A stretch of DNA of 64,000 nt from Corbicula japonica (GCA_038501625.1 JAZAYU010000003.1:1739001-1803000), one strand, 5' to 3'. Shown: positions 25,301 through 40,300, counted from the first letter of the stretch. The notes: generated by a model from the sequence alone, not told the origin. Translations and numbers: made by a program.

Positions 25301-28300
25301 AGCCCACAAAGTCCTCTGAAAGTACTGTAAGTCGTCTAGGTTACCAAGACTGTAAACTAGCTTTAGTCCTTGTTTGATACACTGTTTATCATCTATTGGG
25401 GTTACTCTGAGACAGTAGGAGGTACTACGACAATTACATGATGCCACAAACTGCATGTTACCTATAATTGATAAATTGCAAGTTAGGATTGTTTGCAGCA
25501 CTTGGATGAACCCAGAAACACACTTCTACAGTTAAATCCACTTGATTTTAAAATATTCGATGAAGTATGTGAACTTATTAATAGAAACAACGATAAAATT
25601 ATGTGTGTTGATCACCTTAATATGTGCCAAGTAGGAGTTGAATTTCAAAACTGCGTTCAGTAATTGAATTTTGGCAGCGAAAATGCAAAAACAAACAGTG
25701 CCTGTTCAATTAAACAGACCTCCAGCTCAGAAAGCTGCGCTTGCATGTTCGCTGTAATACACTCATTATAGGAACGGTATTTTCAAATGTGCATATTAAT
25801 TGAGATATGGCAGGGGAGTTGGTTTCATTCCAGGTGATTTATCTAATCAATAAAACTTACGACCATTCAAAAACTGTTGGTATCTTGGAAATCTCCGCAA
25901 AAATGTGTGTAGCCGTTATAGCCACTGGAAAGCAGATCCCAAGATTATAAAACTGAGAATGGAAACCAGTCTTAAATCTCAAGTTTCTGGTCGCCATTTC
26001 AGCCAATCAGATGCAGTCGCACATCTCAAGAATCTGACTGGCTGAAATGGTGACTGGTTTCAAATCTCAGTTTTATAATCTTCAGCACAGATATTTCATA
26101 GCCTGATAAATTCTATACACTATTTGGGTTCCGACTTCGTCCACGTAGTCTTAATATTGGACTAAAGTTTATCAGGCCCACCACGTTAATTATGTAACCC
26201 GAGGCAAGTTAATCTTGTTTATTACATATGACAACAATAAGTAATAGAATCATCTTAAAGAAATGAGGTGGTGGTACAGATAGCGTAATTAGCACAGATA
26301 TATGGGAAATTAGTAAATGAGCTAGATATTAAAGAGTTGGAGGATTCACTTGTAGTCATGTATGAGTTCATGCATTTTGCTTAACCCTTTAATCCGTGGG
26401 ATACGGCTTTTAATCCCACGTGCGAACAGTTTAGACTCAGATCACCCTTCACACCCGTGCAGTCTGGATCAGGATCTATACCAGTCTCTTTTAGATTTCT
26501 GACCAAGAAGCCGCTGAAACTGTGTATATTCACATCAGAATGCACGGATGTGCGGGCCGATCGGGATCTACACTTTTCGATTGTGGGACAAGAGCTGTCT
26601 CCATGGATTGAAGGTTAAATATAAGATCTGTTTGCCAATCAACTGATTGTTAAGCAGTTTATAAATTCTGCAGAGTCTCGTGCATGCATATGTTAGAACT
26701 CGTATTATAAAACATTACTAGCCATATTCTGACAGTACATATTTTTAATCATTAATTTGAAACACACGCAAAAATGTCCATGACACAAGACTTTAACTAT
26801 CAGACGTATACATTTATATCGGTCAAATTTAAACGAAAAAGATGTGATTTATGGTTAACGCTAAATATCAAAAGGCAGATGCAACATTAAACGGTCTTGG
26901 CAAAATGAAGACGTTTTCTTCCCCATAAAATGCGGCTTGGGGACAATAAATTCATCACGCTGTGAATGGTTTGATTTTGTATGCAGTTAAGGACATGATA
27001 AATACGTTCTCGTAATGTTACACCTATACGCTGGTGGCAATACTTTATTATACTAATTTTGTTATATTTTTCTTGTTGCGTATTAAATAAAGCTAAATTC
27101 TATATCTCTGAAACTTATCACTTACGCAGATATTTTGGCTTATGAAAGAGGACAAGATTAATGTAACATGTCGAAAAAAAGTTTTAATATGAACTTCCCA
27201 ATAGAGTAGTTTGAAAGACAACGTCAGGGCTGAAGGTTATAAAGCTGAGATTAGAAACCAGTCTCAAATCTCAAGCATCTGATTGGCTGAAATGGCCAAT
27301 CAGATGCTTGAGATTTGAGACTGGTTTCCAAACTCAGTTTTATAACCTTGGGACCAGAAATAAAGAACACTCTGATAAAATTGCATGGTAAATTTGAGAA
27401 AAACATAACCCGGCAAAACGGCCATCTGACAATAGCGATCATTTTCGGTGTTTTCTACTTTAAAATTCAAGGGTATATATGAAAAAAATTTAACAGGGCA
27501 AATCGTCAGTCTGCCAAATAACGATCATTTTCGGAGTTCTCTACTTTAAAATTCTGTTGTAAATCTGAGAAAATTATCTCTTCTTATACGATTATGCAGA
27601 GAGTGTCCCGTTTTTCTTCTGATGAAGTAAGATTTCCATATATGAGCATCAAGCACTTCGATAACCATTAGTGTACCGCGTTTGTTTTAAATTTAATCTC
27701 CAAAGTTTATCGAGGATGGGAGTGATTTTGCTGATTGATTTGAATTTATGTATTTACAATATTATTGCACTCATATCACCGGTTTATTACTTTTCTGATA
27801 ACCCCAGATCACATTGTTGCAGATTTCAACAAGGGTCCCTCATACGTAATTCCAGAATCTCTATTTTACGTAAAGGACCTTTCAAGTGGCATGCTAGTTG
27901 TTGCGCAATTTATCAAATAAAAAGTAAATTTCTATTTGTTTAAATGAAGGTTTCTCACATGATTTAAAAGACAGGGTGATAAGAAATGCAAATATTCACA
28001 TCAAAATGCATTTTATTGAAATTATTTTTACAAATGCGTGAGATTAGGTTTGTGTTTTATGTTAATCTACGCGTAATACATGTGCACACAGATTAGCTAA
28101 TCCACTAAAACAGTGGAATTTTTTTTAAAGACACACTTCTTAAACATCAAAAGCCTTGTAAAAAAAAGCTGTTAGGGCTTACAGTAGCAGAGAAATTTCT
28201 GTTTTATTCCCTTGATGTTCTTATTATGTAAAAGTATAACGACTAAACAAGGTGTCAGATGACATTACAATTTTATTGTTACTGACATACATAACCCGTT

Positions 28301-31300
28301 CACTTTGTTTTGTAAATATTACTTTATTCGGTGATGTTACCTTTTTTAGGTTGTTTTACATAATGAAGTTTTTGGAAGTGTCATAATTACCGATTTGGTA
28401 TCGTTGCATTTTTTGGTACTGTTGCATTTTTGTATTGTTTATACTATCCGTCATTATATACTTGTCTTTGTTATATTACTGTGTTATATTTCCTATGTCG
28501 TCATTGTTACTATGTACTAGGACGATGAATATGATGTTCTGTGCCCAAGGTTATAAAACTTAGCATGTAAACCAGTCTGAAATCTCAAGCATCTGATTGG
28601 ATGAAATGGTGCCATGTCAGCTAATCAAATGCTTGAGATTTAAGACTGGTTTCGAATCTCAGTTATATAACCTTTAGCCCTGTTTTGTTCTGTTTTGGAA
28701 GTCACGCCACTATTTACAATTACGCTATGGCGTTTCTCTCTAAAAGTACTTGAAGGTGTAGATGTTGCAGTATTGTCCTGCAAGTAAGTTGAGAACATCA
28801 CCTGCACGAATTACTGCCACTGATGTTTTAACCATTTATTTGAAATTTACGCTTAAGAACTACAATAATGTAACTCAAAATTTCAGTTAACTCCGGCAGC
28901 TTGGCGGATAAGCGCGCGGCTTCCGTTACTTAATGCAATTGGTAACAATAGCTTTGATAAAAACCAACATGACATTTTACGAAGGCGTGGTGGTACAGTG
29001 ACTTCGCTTACAAAAGCAGTTACTAGATTACAGTAATAACGCAATAAAAATTCAATTAGACCGCTGATAAGCCTGCATTACTGCTGATTGTTATTGTCTT
29101 TCCTCGTGTCTTAGGTTAACATGTAACGGTAGTGCATAATTTATTGCATTGCTTTTAGTTATGCTGCGGCCTTTATTGTTTCTTCCATATCCTCATTATC
29201 AGTTGAATATGCCAATATGACAGAACAGAACAGATCAGAACAGAGCAGACAGGACAGGGTAGGGCAGGGAAGGGCAAGGCAGTGCTAGGGCAAGGGCAGA
29301 GCAGGGTAGAAATGTTCTTTTCTGCGTTGAAAAAGATGCCAGGTTTTAATTGCGCATGAGCAGTAACGACTCATTTTTGTAAAAGTTTATTGTCTCTTGT
29401 GCTCCTTTGAATACATGTATTTATCTTTGAACTCTGTTTTTAACGCTTGAGACATTGGTATGACTTAATTGAAGGTAATTGCAAGCGGTACTAGCAAAGA
29501 ATGATTTTTAAAAATGGATTTCTTAGCTCACCTGAGCTTTAGGCTCATGGTGAGCTATTGTGACCGGTCTTTGTCCGTCGTCCGTCGTCCGTCGTCCGTC
29601 AACAATTTCCTGTAAACAACATCTCCTCTGAAACCACCTGACGGATTTTAACCAAATTTGTCCTGGAGCATCCTGGCACTAATGTCTGCAAAAGTTGTTC
29701 AAATCATGACCATAGGGTGAAGGTCAAGGTCACTGTTGCTAAAAATAGAAATTTAGTTTCTGCTCAATAACTTGAGATTGCTTTGGCCTATTGACTCCAA
29801 ACTTGGTCTGTGGGGTAGCTTATACGAAGAGGTAGCTTGGGATTGCTACACAGATGTTTGTGATCAAGGTCAAGGTCACTGTTGCTAAAAATAGAAATTC
29901 CATTTCCACTCAATAACTTGAGTTTGCTTTGGCCTGTTGACTCCAAAAATGGTGTATGGGTAGCTAATTTCAAGAAGCAGCTTGGGATTGCTACCCAGAT
30001 GTCTGTGATCAAGGTCAATGTCACTGTTGCTAAAAATAGAAATTCAGTTTCCGCTTAATAACTTGAGTTTGCTTTGTCATTTGACTCCAAACTAGGTATA
30101 TGGTAAGCTTATATCAAAAGGCAGCTTGGGTTTGCTACCCAGATGTCTGTGGTCAAGGTCAAGGTCACTGTTGCTTAAAATAGAAATTCAGTTTCCACTC
30201 AATAACTTAAGTTTGCTTTGGCATATTGACTCCAAACTTGGTGTATAGGTAGCTTATACTAAGAAGCAGCTTTGGATTACTACCCAGGTGTCTGTGATCA
30301 AGGTCAAGGTCACTATTGATCAAAATAGAAATTCAGTTTCTGCTTAATAACTTGAGTTTGTTTTGGCCTATTTACTCCAAACTTGGTATATGGGTATTTT
30401 ATATCAACGGGCAGCTTGGGATTGCTACCTAGATGTCTGTGGTCAAGGTCACGGCCACTGTAGCTAAAAATAGAAATTCAATTTTCACTTAATAACTTGA
30501 GTTTGCTTTGGCCTATTGACTCCAAACTTGTTGTATGGGTAGCTTATATCAAAAACAGCTTGGGATTGCTACACAGGTGTCTGTGATCGAGGATGAAACT
30601 CATATTGTGCCACATTTCATAGCAAGGCAGTGTTGCTTCATGAAAAACATACTCAGGTGAGCGATTCAGGGCCAACATGGCCCTCTTGTTTTAAAATAAA
30701 ATTCCAAACGTCATTAAGTTTACGAGGTTTAAAATGACAAAGAAAATAAGTGATTTATTAAAAGAAAACGTTTTACTTTATCCCCAGAATCAAATAATCA
30801 AAAATAAAATATCCGCTAAATTATTTCCAGGCTTCTGCGGTGAAATTATGGTAATTCCAGTTAAGCTGGGGTTTATTTTCTTAAATTGAAATACTCGAAA
30901 ATATACCATGATAACTCAAGCAACATGCTTTGATGTGCTGTGAATGAGACATAAACCGTCGAATCATTGAGTGATAATCACAAGATGGCAAGAATTTATT
31001 TGATTTTAATACTTTTAAAAGATGTATATCTCTGGGCTTTCGACGGGATCGATAGTTCTATGACTGGGCTATTGATAGAACAGATTTCATTACCTGGGAA
31101 GATCAAGTTTATTCTAAGTTAATTCTAATCAGTTACTGTTTAGAAAAGTAAAGGATATGTTTAGTGAAGGTCGTTGAGCACGATAATTATGTACTTTGTT
31201 AATAGTATTTCTAACATTACCTTTTGTTTCAATATTTCGGCCAGTTTTGAGATGGGTGGTTTCAATATCCCAGCCAATATTGATTCGGATATTGTTCAAT

Positions 31301-34300
31301 CACCCCAAGGATATACTTCCTGCTTTTTAAATTTTGCCTTTGGCGTTGTCTGTGATGTGCAGGATTTATATTCTACGATCCCCTGTCAAAATCCTTTTCT
31401 GTTTAGTTCCGCCCATTGTTTTTTCGTTCAGGGCAAACCCATTTTTTTATCTTGGGGCCATACGCCGCTGAACATGGAATGGTATTAATCTAAAAATATC
31501 ACATTGAAGGTTTCATGTCCACCGCCATATGCATACCATCGTTTGGGATGGTCAAAATTGTACTGTTTATTGGTGTAAATATTGAGTTGCGCTGAACCCG
31601 GGGCTAGGCGGCGTGGACAGTAATATGCATTTTCATTACTGTCCATGAACAGGCTCAATCAAACCGAGCCTGCAATATTTTCATATTTGTCGTGTTCGAT
31701 GGCTTTCAAAGTTCCCTTTTCATCTATTTATATACTTAGTGAAGACTAACAGTATTTTATAAACACGTTTTTATTAAAGGCCAATCGGTACTTCATATAC
31801 TAGTATCTAGTAAAGCCCAAACAGTACTTAGTATAGTTAGTGAAGGCCAAACAGTGCTTCATATATTAAGTAAAGGCCAAACAGTGTTTCGTATATTTAG
31901 TGAAGGCCAAACAAGTAGTCATAATAATAAAGAACAAACAATGCGAGAACGACAATACTTAGTTAAGACCAAATAATACTACATTTACTTAGAACTTTGT
32001 AAATTTCAAAAGGTACCAAATAATAATTATATAGGCGGAACTTCATTTAATTGGTAATGTCCAAAGGCAAAACAGTACTCTAAGGTGTCTCTTGTGGTCA
32101 TTAATCTTTGTGTGTTTAATGACTTCCAACGAAGGGCCACGCACTTGTTTGAATTGTCCAAGGGGATTTTCTTCGGCAGAGTAAGGAAGACAGATGCAGT
32201 AACCATTAGTAGAATAACTTCAGACAAGACCAATATCGTTTAACATCTCAGAATGTGCAACTTGGCTGTGAGATTAACTTTGTTCAAAGTCTCGCACTTT
32301 TGAATATTTCAGGGCCACAGTTATATCCGAGGACCCGACCAGATGGTTCAAGGACGAAGGGGCACTAACTCTCAAGCTATGTGACGAAGGTAAGGCAGGC
32401 AAACCATTTGCTCAGCATAGTTTTTGTAAAAGCAAATCAAAACTTGAATTGTGAAGAAAATTTGTACTTCAGCACTTTCAAGTTCACATTCCATCGCTAT
32501 CATGCAGCATTTTCATCTATCAGAATTTCTATCAACATAATGGCTGCAGCTTCATTATCATGCCATTGTTTTTCAAACATTAATGGTAAAATGAAGAACA
32601 TTCAAACCAGTATATCACAGTATATAACATTTTACCCGTGTAATCTTTTTTTAGCTCATCTGAGCCATAGGCTCATGGTGAGCTATTGTGACCCGTCTTT
32701 GTCCGGCGTCCGTCGTCCGGCGTCCGTCTTCCGTCGTCCGTCGTCCGTCAACAATTTCCTTTAAACAACATCTCCTCTGAAACCACTTGATGGATTTTAA
32801 CCAAATTTGTCCTGAAGCATCCTGGAACTGATGTCTACAAAAGTTGTTCAAATCATGACCACAGGGTCAAGGTCAAGGTCACTGCTGCTAAAAATAGAAA
32901 TTCAGTCTTTGCTCAATTACTTGAGTTTGCTTAGGGTTATTGACTCCAAACTTGGTGTATGGGTAGCTTATATCAAACAGCAGCTTGGGGTTGCTACCCA
33001 GGTGTCTGTGATCAAGGTCAAGGTCACTGTTGCTAAAAATAGAAATTCAGTCTTTGCTCAATTACTTGAGTTTGCTTAGGGTTATTGACTCCAAACTTGG
33101 TGTATGGGTAGCTTATATCAAACGGCAGCTTGGGGTTGCTACCCAGGTGTCTGTGATCAAGGTCAAGGTCACTGTTGCTAAAAATAGAAATTCAGTCTTT
33201 GCTCAATTACTTGAGTTTGCTTAGGCCTATTGACTCCAAACTTGGTGTATGGGTAGCTTATATCAAACGGCAGCTTGGGGTTGCTACCCAGGTGTCTGTG
33301 ATCAAGGTCAAGGTCACTATTGCTAAAAATAGAAATTCAGTCTTTGCTCAATTACTTGAGTTTGCTTAGGCCTATTGACTCCAAACTTGGTGTATGGGTA
33401 GCTTATATCAAAAGGCAGCTTGGGGTTGCTACCAAGGTGTCTGTGATTAAGGTCAAGGTCACTGTTGCTAAAAATAGAAATTCGGTCTTTCCTCAATTAC
33501 TTGAGTTTGCTTAGGCCTATTGACTCCAAACTTGGTGTATGGGTAGCTTATATCAAAAGGCAGCTTGGGGTTGCTACCCAGGTGTCTGTGATTAAGGTCA
33601 AGGTCACTGTTGCTAAAAATAGAAATTCGGTCTTTGCTCAATTACTTGAGTTTGCTTAGGCCTATTGACTCCAAACTTGGTGTATGGGTAGCTTATATCA
33701 AAAGGCAGCTTGAGGTTGCTACCTACTTGTCTGTGGTCAAGGTCAAGGTCACTGTTGCTAAAAATAGAAATTCAGTTTCTGCTTAATAACTTGAGTTTGC
33801 TCTGGCATATTGACTCCAAACTTGATGTATGTGTAGCTTATATCAAAAGGCAGCTTGGGGTTGCTACCCAGGTGTTTGTGATTAAGGTCAAGGTCACTGT
33901 TACTTAAAATAGAAATGCAGTTTGTACTTAATTACTAGAGATTACTTTGGCCTATTGACTCCAAACGTGGTATATGGATAGCTTATATCTAGAGGCAGCT
34001 TGGGGTTGCTACCCAGGTGTCTGTGATTAAGGTCAAGGTCACTGTTACTAAAAGTAGAAATTCAGTTTCTACTTAATTACTTGAGATTGCTTTGGCCTAT
34101 TGACTCCAAACTTGGTATATGGATAGCTTAAATTAAGAGGCAACTTGGGGTTGCTACCTACGTGTCTGTGATCAAGGTCAAGGTCACTGTTGCTAACAAT
34201 AGAAATTCAGTTTCTGGTTAATAACTTGAGTTTGCTTTGGTTTTTTGACTCCACACTTGGTGTATGAGTAGCTTATATCAAACGGCAGCTTGGGATTGCT

Positions 34301-37300
34301 ACCCAGGTGTCTCTGATCAAGGTTAAGGTCACAGTTGCTAAAAATAGAAATTCAGTTTCCGCTTAATAACTTGAGTTTGCTTTGGCATATTGACTCCAAA
34401 CTTGGTATATGGGTAGCTTATAACAAGAGACAAATTGGGATTGCTACCCACGTGTCTGTGATCAAAGTCAAGGTCACTGTTGCTAAAAATAAAAATTCAG
34501 TTTCTGGTTATAAACTTGAGTTTCATACTCAGGTGAGCGATTCAGGGCCATCATGGCCCTCTTGTTTTCGTTTTGCATTTGTGAACGTAGGCGTAGTTGA
34601 AACTTATCAGCTTAAAATTAATGCCATTCACATTTTATGTTAAAATGTTCATTCATGTTTTGACGGAAACTGCTCAGTATGAGCGCTTTCATTTTGTTTC
34701 TTTGACGTAAGGTACATATTTGTTAAATATATTACGTTGAGAATGTTAAACAGGCATTTGAGATACATCACAGATAGTATCATGGTAATGCAGTTATGGA
34801 TAAAATCGGTACTTGAAGCATCTTAGATACCCTTTGTTTCGGTATACCAATTAAACAGATACAATCTGACTGAGTTCTATCTCTGAAAATAAAGGTGTAT
34901 TTGATTGGCATGAATAGCGGCGCCAAGGTTCAAATCTCCATTGTTACGTCTGGCAACTGACAGCGCGGTGCATACACGTGCCTCATAAGAGACGTACAAA
35001 CAACCGTTTGATGTTCAGTCTGAGTATTACAAGCAAGTTAATTCCAGCTTCAGAGATATCCTGCTGCTTTATGTGTCTGCTCATATCGTTTGACAAGTGT
35101 TTCTTGTCTTTTTCTTGATTTGCTTTCGTAAAGTCGCTTTCAAGTCTCTTTCATTTTCGTACGTCAGTCATTATTGTAATTCCGGGAGTCTGTAAGACAA
35201 AGTTATAAAACTGAGATTGGACACCAGTCTCAAATCTCAAGGATCTGATTGGCTGAAATGGCGACTGGTCGTCATTTCAGCCAATCAGATGCTTGAGATT
35301 TGAGACTGGTTTCCACGCTCAGCTTTATAACCTTAGGCAATGGTGTCCACTGCTTTGCGTTGTTTTATCGAAAGACAAAGGGATATCATAATTCTGTTAA
35401 ATTTTCTTTATCGAGACAGGGCTTTTACATGTACATACATAAAATTATGTACTAGCCCTAATTGAGCATGAGGAACAAGAAACGATAGGTATGGAAGTAT
35501 ACTGGCTTGATATCATCAACGCTGTTAGTTGCTGTTGCTTGGCAGGTAACAGAAGAACTGAAAATTTGTTTTAATACTTAGAAGTGCAATGTTTTTATTA
35601 TTTGTCATGTAACAGTTCTCTTTTCATATACTAGTACTTAAATAAAAAGAGCCCGCACGGTACGGCAACAGTGCCTAGCCTTGGCAAACTCCGTTACGCT
35701 ACCGATTGAGCAAGTCGATGAGCACACTACGTATATCTGTGTAAGTGTTGAGTTGCCCTAAACCAGGGGCTTAGCGGGGTGGACAGGCATTGCCGTAAAT
35801 GACAATGAACATACTCAAGCGAACCGACCCTGCAATAGTTAGATTGTTTGTTGTGTCCGGTGGCTTTCAAAGTCTTTTTCATCTTTTTACAGAACCAGCA
35901 ATCGACGAACACCAGAAAGATAAGCCGATCCAGAAGGACAGTCCAGACTGCTGCGCCTGCGGAGAGGCCAGATACAAGATGGTGTTCGAGGGTCTCTGGT
36001 CTAGACAGACTCATCCAAAGGACTTTCCAACTGGCAAAGGTAATTGTATAGTTCTTATATATGTAAATTATGGATGGTATTCAAACCGCGGTTTAAGTTC
36101 ATTCGTTATCATATTATTCAAGCGACACATAACCCAAAGAAACTGCTTGAGTTCTAGTTTACCCAAAGAAACTGTTAGTGTAGTGGTTAAACCCAAAGAA
36201 ATTGTTAGTGTACTGGTTAAACCCAAAGAAACTGCTAGAGTTCTGGTTTAACCCAAAGAAACTGTTAGTGTACTGGTTAAATCCAAAGAAACTGTAAAAG
36301 CGTACTGATTTAACCCAAAGAATCTGCTAGAGTACTGGTTTAACCCAAAGAAAGTACTAGCGTACTGGTTTAATCCAAAGAAACTGTTAGTTTTACTGGT
36401 TTAACCCAAAGAAACTGCTAGTTTTACTTGTTTAACCCAAAGAAACTGCTAGTTTTACTGGTTTAACCCCAAAAAACTGCTAGTTTTACTTGTTTAACCC
36501 AAAAAAACTGCTAGTTTTACTTGTTTAACCCAAAAAAACTAATAGTTTTAATAGTTTTACCCAAAGAACTGCTAGAGTACTTGCTTAACCTAAAGAAACT
36601 GCTAGTTTTACTTGTTTAACTTAAAGAAACTGCTAGTTTTACTAGCTTATCCCAAAGAAACTGCTAGAATACTGGTGTCAACGAAGGAAACAGTGCGCCT
36701 ACTTAGAGGATGTTTCACAAGTGATGTAAAATAAATAATAAGGAATCATCAGCTAAAGATTGGCCGCCAGCAAACATTATGAAAACAGTTATTCCGGTTT
36801 ATTTAAGTGCAAAAGTTGTAAAACTGTCAGAAAATCACCTTTTCTAAAATCTGTTTTGACATCTGATTGTTTTATCTTTTTTAAAACAGTTCATAATGGT
36901 CACATCATTAATTTTAACTCTTTAGAAGTTTTATTTTAACATATTATACAGTGTGGGCAAAGCGCCTTGTCAGCGAAAATTTTCGAACAAATTCTCGAGG
37001 TAACTGTGTGACAGCAAACTAATGCGAACTTTTGCGAACATTTCTAACAGCTCGCCGAGTTGATCCTACATATTCTTTTGCACGTATAGCAACTGACTTT
37101 AAGGGAATGCATTAATTTCTGTTAACAGTGAAACCTGCCTTAGTAGCCACCTGCGAACAGCAACCACCTGTCTTAAACAGCAAGTTTGAATATGACATAA
37201 ACTGACATTTTGTTCTAATTTCTACTCTCTTTAACAGCCACCTGTCTTCAGAAGCCACTTTTTGTTACACCCTTGGGTGGCTGCTAAAGACAAGTTTGAC

Positions 37301-40300
37301 TGTTTGTGAACAAATGGCCATATTAGTTTTCCCTGTGTTCGTTACCAGTGTAATTTTAATGTATAATAACAACTTCTATTTTAATGACAGGAGAAAAGAC
37401 CCGCATTGTGGTCACCGTATTAGCTAGTAGATTGAAAGTTCGAGGTTCCAATCCGAACATACATAGGCTGAAAATACCTCCACATTAGAGAGTACCAAGT
37501 GTTTTGTTAACTCTTCGCAGACATTGTAAAACCAATGCGATCTTTAAGCGAGAATATCATTGTAAAAGTGATTAATAGTCTAAAATTATGCCTGTAAATT
37601 ATTAAGATTAGTTTTTGTTATCCGATGGATAAGGTGTAGACACTATGGTACCGTTCGGGGCAACAACACTTTGTTGTTAAAAAAATTATTACAATTGCGT
37701 CAGATCTGTACAATGTGAAATAAAGCTTTGATAAATCACCGTGACTTGTTAGAAATTTACCGAAATTTTGGCGACACTGTCTCAATTAAAGACGTATTAA
37801 CGTGCAAAATCGCTGTAATTGTTTTCAATTAATTGGATTTCAAATGTTGAAGTACAGAGACAAAGGAAGTCGCCGACATCAACTTTCGTTTTTAGCGTTC
37901 TTTTCAATCAAAATCGACCACAGGCATTTCTTCTTGTTGTAGAAGAGTTTAAGGATGTCCCATCGTTTAAAATGTGATCAATCTTTCGATTTCTTTTGAT
38001 ATATTCTGACTTGTCACGGTTGTCAGGATCGTTCACAAACATTATAGGGCTCATGTTCAATATTAATCAGAACGACAACCGCGCACTGTAAACTCAAACA
38101 TTGTCAACAACTAATGTATCTCTTTTACCAGGATGACTAAATAAGAGCATAGTAACAATGACGATATTTAATTAGGACTTTTGGACTATTATATTATATG
38201 CGTCTTTGTCTTTATTAATGTTTACTTAGAATCTCTGTTGTACCTTACTGGGCTCATTCCGGAAAAATTGGACTTCGGCTGCTAAACAGGAAATGGCATC
38301 AAACGTCGTACATAGTCCCCAGTACTGCGGTCTCTTGACGACAAACGTTTCACCAATTATGAACAAATCGCGTCATTGATGTTTGCAACTAAATACCAAA
38401 CTAATATGTTGATCTATATTGACACATAAAACCGACATTGATGTCGAACTATCGTTTCCTTTTTTTTTATTTTGCATAACTATGTTTAATATAAGAAACT
38501 ATTACAATAATATAATTTTATTACCAAAATTAAATAAAGTTTTAAAAGATTAAAGATGCGTTACAGTATATCTTTGCGCAGCCTAACATATATATAGTTT
38601 CCGGTTTCGGTGAATGTGCCAAACCATATTCTATTGTGGGTGCGACACACGGAGAAAAGCACTAACTGGGGGTTTTGCGGATTTACATGAATAATTTTAG
38701 GGACCACACACCAATGATTACACTTGGGCGGCACACGGAATACGGTAACGGATATGTCAAGGAATAATTGAACGCGGAGTGTTCCACTGTTGGCTTCATG
38801 CAAAATGCATTTGCTTTCATTTTTTTCGATTTCAGATGCACTGATCTTACACTGGTCTAATATTATTGGTGCGACCCACACAGAAGATTACCATATATGG
38901 GAGTATGGTGGGTACGCTGAACGCGGAGTAAGAGAGGTCTGCGAGTACGGCTATTCCACAAAGCTAGAGACCGACATGAAAGAAAATGTAAGTTAAAAAA
39001 GACAATTGTCCAAGGTCATAAACTAAAACTGGAGACCAGTCTCAAATCTCAAGGTTCTGGTTGGCTGAATGGAGATTTGACAGGTCTACAATCTCAGGTT
39101 TACAATCTTAGGTCTATGATCAACCATGTGGCAGACGTCAGCGTTACCTGTGCACGTTTTTCTGTTGTGTCCAATTTTTGACGGGTAAACGGATATTATC
39201 GAAGGTGATCCATAAAATAGGGGATATTCCATCAATGAAGGTCCGCAAAATTGCAGGGTTACACTCATAGATTTTATTGTAACATTCACCATTTAAAAAA
39301 TATAGAGCTACATGGCATACATTTTATTGGTAATCCCATAAACTGTTTCTGAAGGCGTAGTTTCTTATCATAATATGGTGTTAAGTGACATTTTTTCGAA
39401 TAAGACAGCATGCAAAACAATCTTTGCAGATACTTGTCAGGGCGAAGATCGAACTTTCATGATCCGAACCGGGACCTTCTTTGCTTAGCTGATGTAAAAA
39501 ATAAATTGTTAACTTCATCCATTTTGTGATTTTCTATTCAAAAATTATAATAACATTATGGTCATTGAATATTGGTATATTAATAAATTCATTGCAGAAT
39601 TAAGACGTTCGAATAATTTTGAATTTGTTTAATGAAACAGCAGGCGGTTATTGATCGGTGCAGAAACTGGTTATCATCTGGGTTTTTATTGTAGAGTAAG
39701 GTTAAAAGTTCGAATTTGTTGTATTCAGTTTAGTAAGATTAAAATTCATTTTCAATGCTGTTTTATGCACTTTGAGTTTCAATGACTGCATGTTTTGCTT
39801 TAATCTTTGATCAGAAAGTTTAAGTTCAAAGATTACTCAAATATAAGCCTGTTTATTGATAATGCTCACTGTGTATTTACTTATTAAAGATTTGCTGTTA
39901 TACTGAGATCCGTAACTTCAGTGCGGTGTGCATAATTCAAAGTTGCTAATGCGTTTAATATTTCATTTATGTGACCGAAATAAAATATGTTGAAAGAATG
40001 AGTACTATTGCTGCTTAAATAACATAACACTATAGTTAAACATAGGTTGAAATTTCTTTTACAACTTTTTCACGTATTTTAAAATGCACGAAAGTACTGC
40101 CTTTATGTTGATTTAGTAAGCAAAATGGTTAAGATAATTCAGAAACACCATTAAACGGTTTAATTGTTTGTTAAGTTTTATCAGTAAACAACAAGTCTTA
40201 ATTAATTGCTGACCACGCTGATCATTTTTCAGTTGTCATTAAGAAAATGAACTTTGAACATTTGTACCTTTTTCTCGAGGACATAGGTTACGTGAGGACA

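Larger units (their letters stand above)
36690..38835. other. Intron D-E, remainder
   Basis: It contains MITE D copy 2 and a weak tRNA-like head near 37405. Otherwise no exon or repeat is recognised. Confidence 0.5.

Noticed and set aside
31174..31488. 104-residue open frame on the + strand in intron B-C
   Set aside because: No family motif; its inclusion would break the phase match between exons B and C.
32831..34643. A series of nearly identical 64-residue open frames
   Set aside because: They come from the 145-bp tandem core of the Helentron-like element; each unit shifts frame because 145 is not divisible by three.
33016..36676. Regular repeats that could suggest a CRISPR array
   Set aside because: Units are contiguous tandem repeats (145 bp and 31 bp) without unique spacers, in a eukaryotic intron, with no cas genes.
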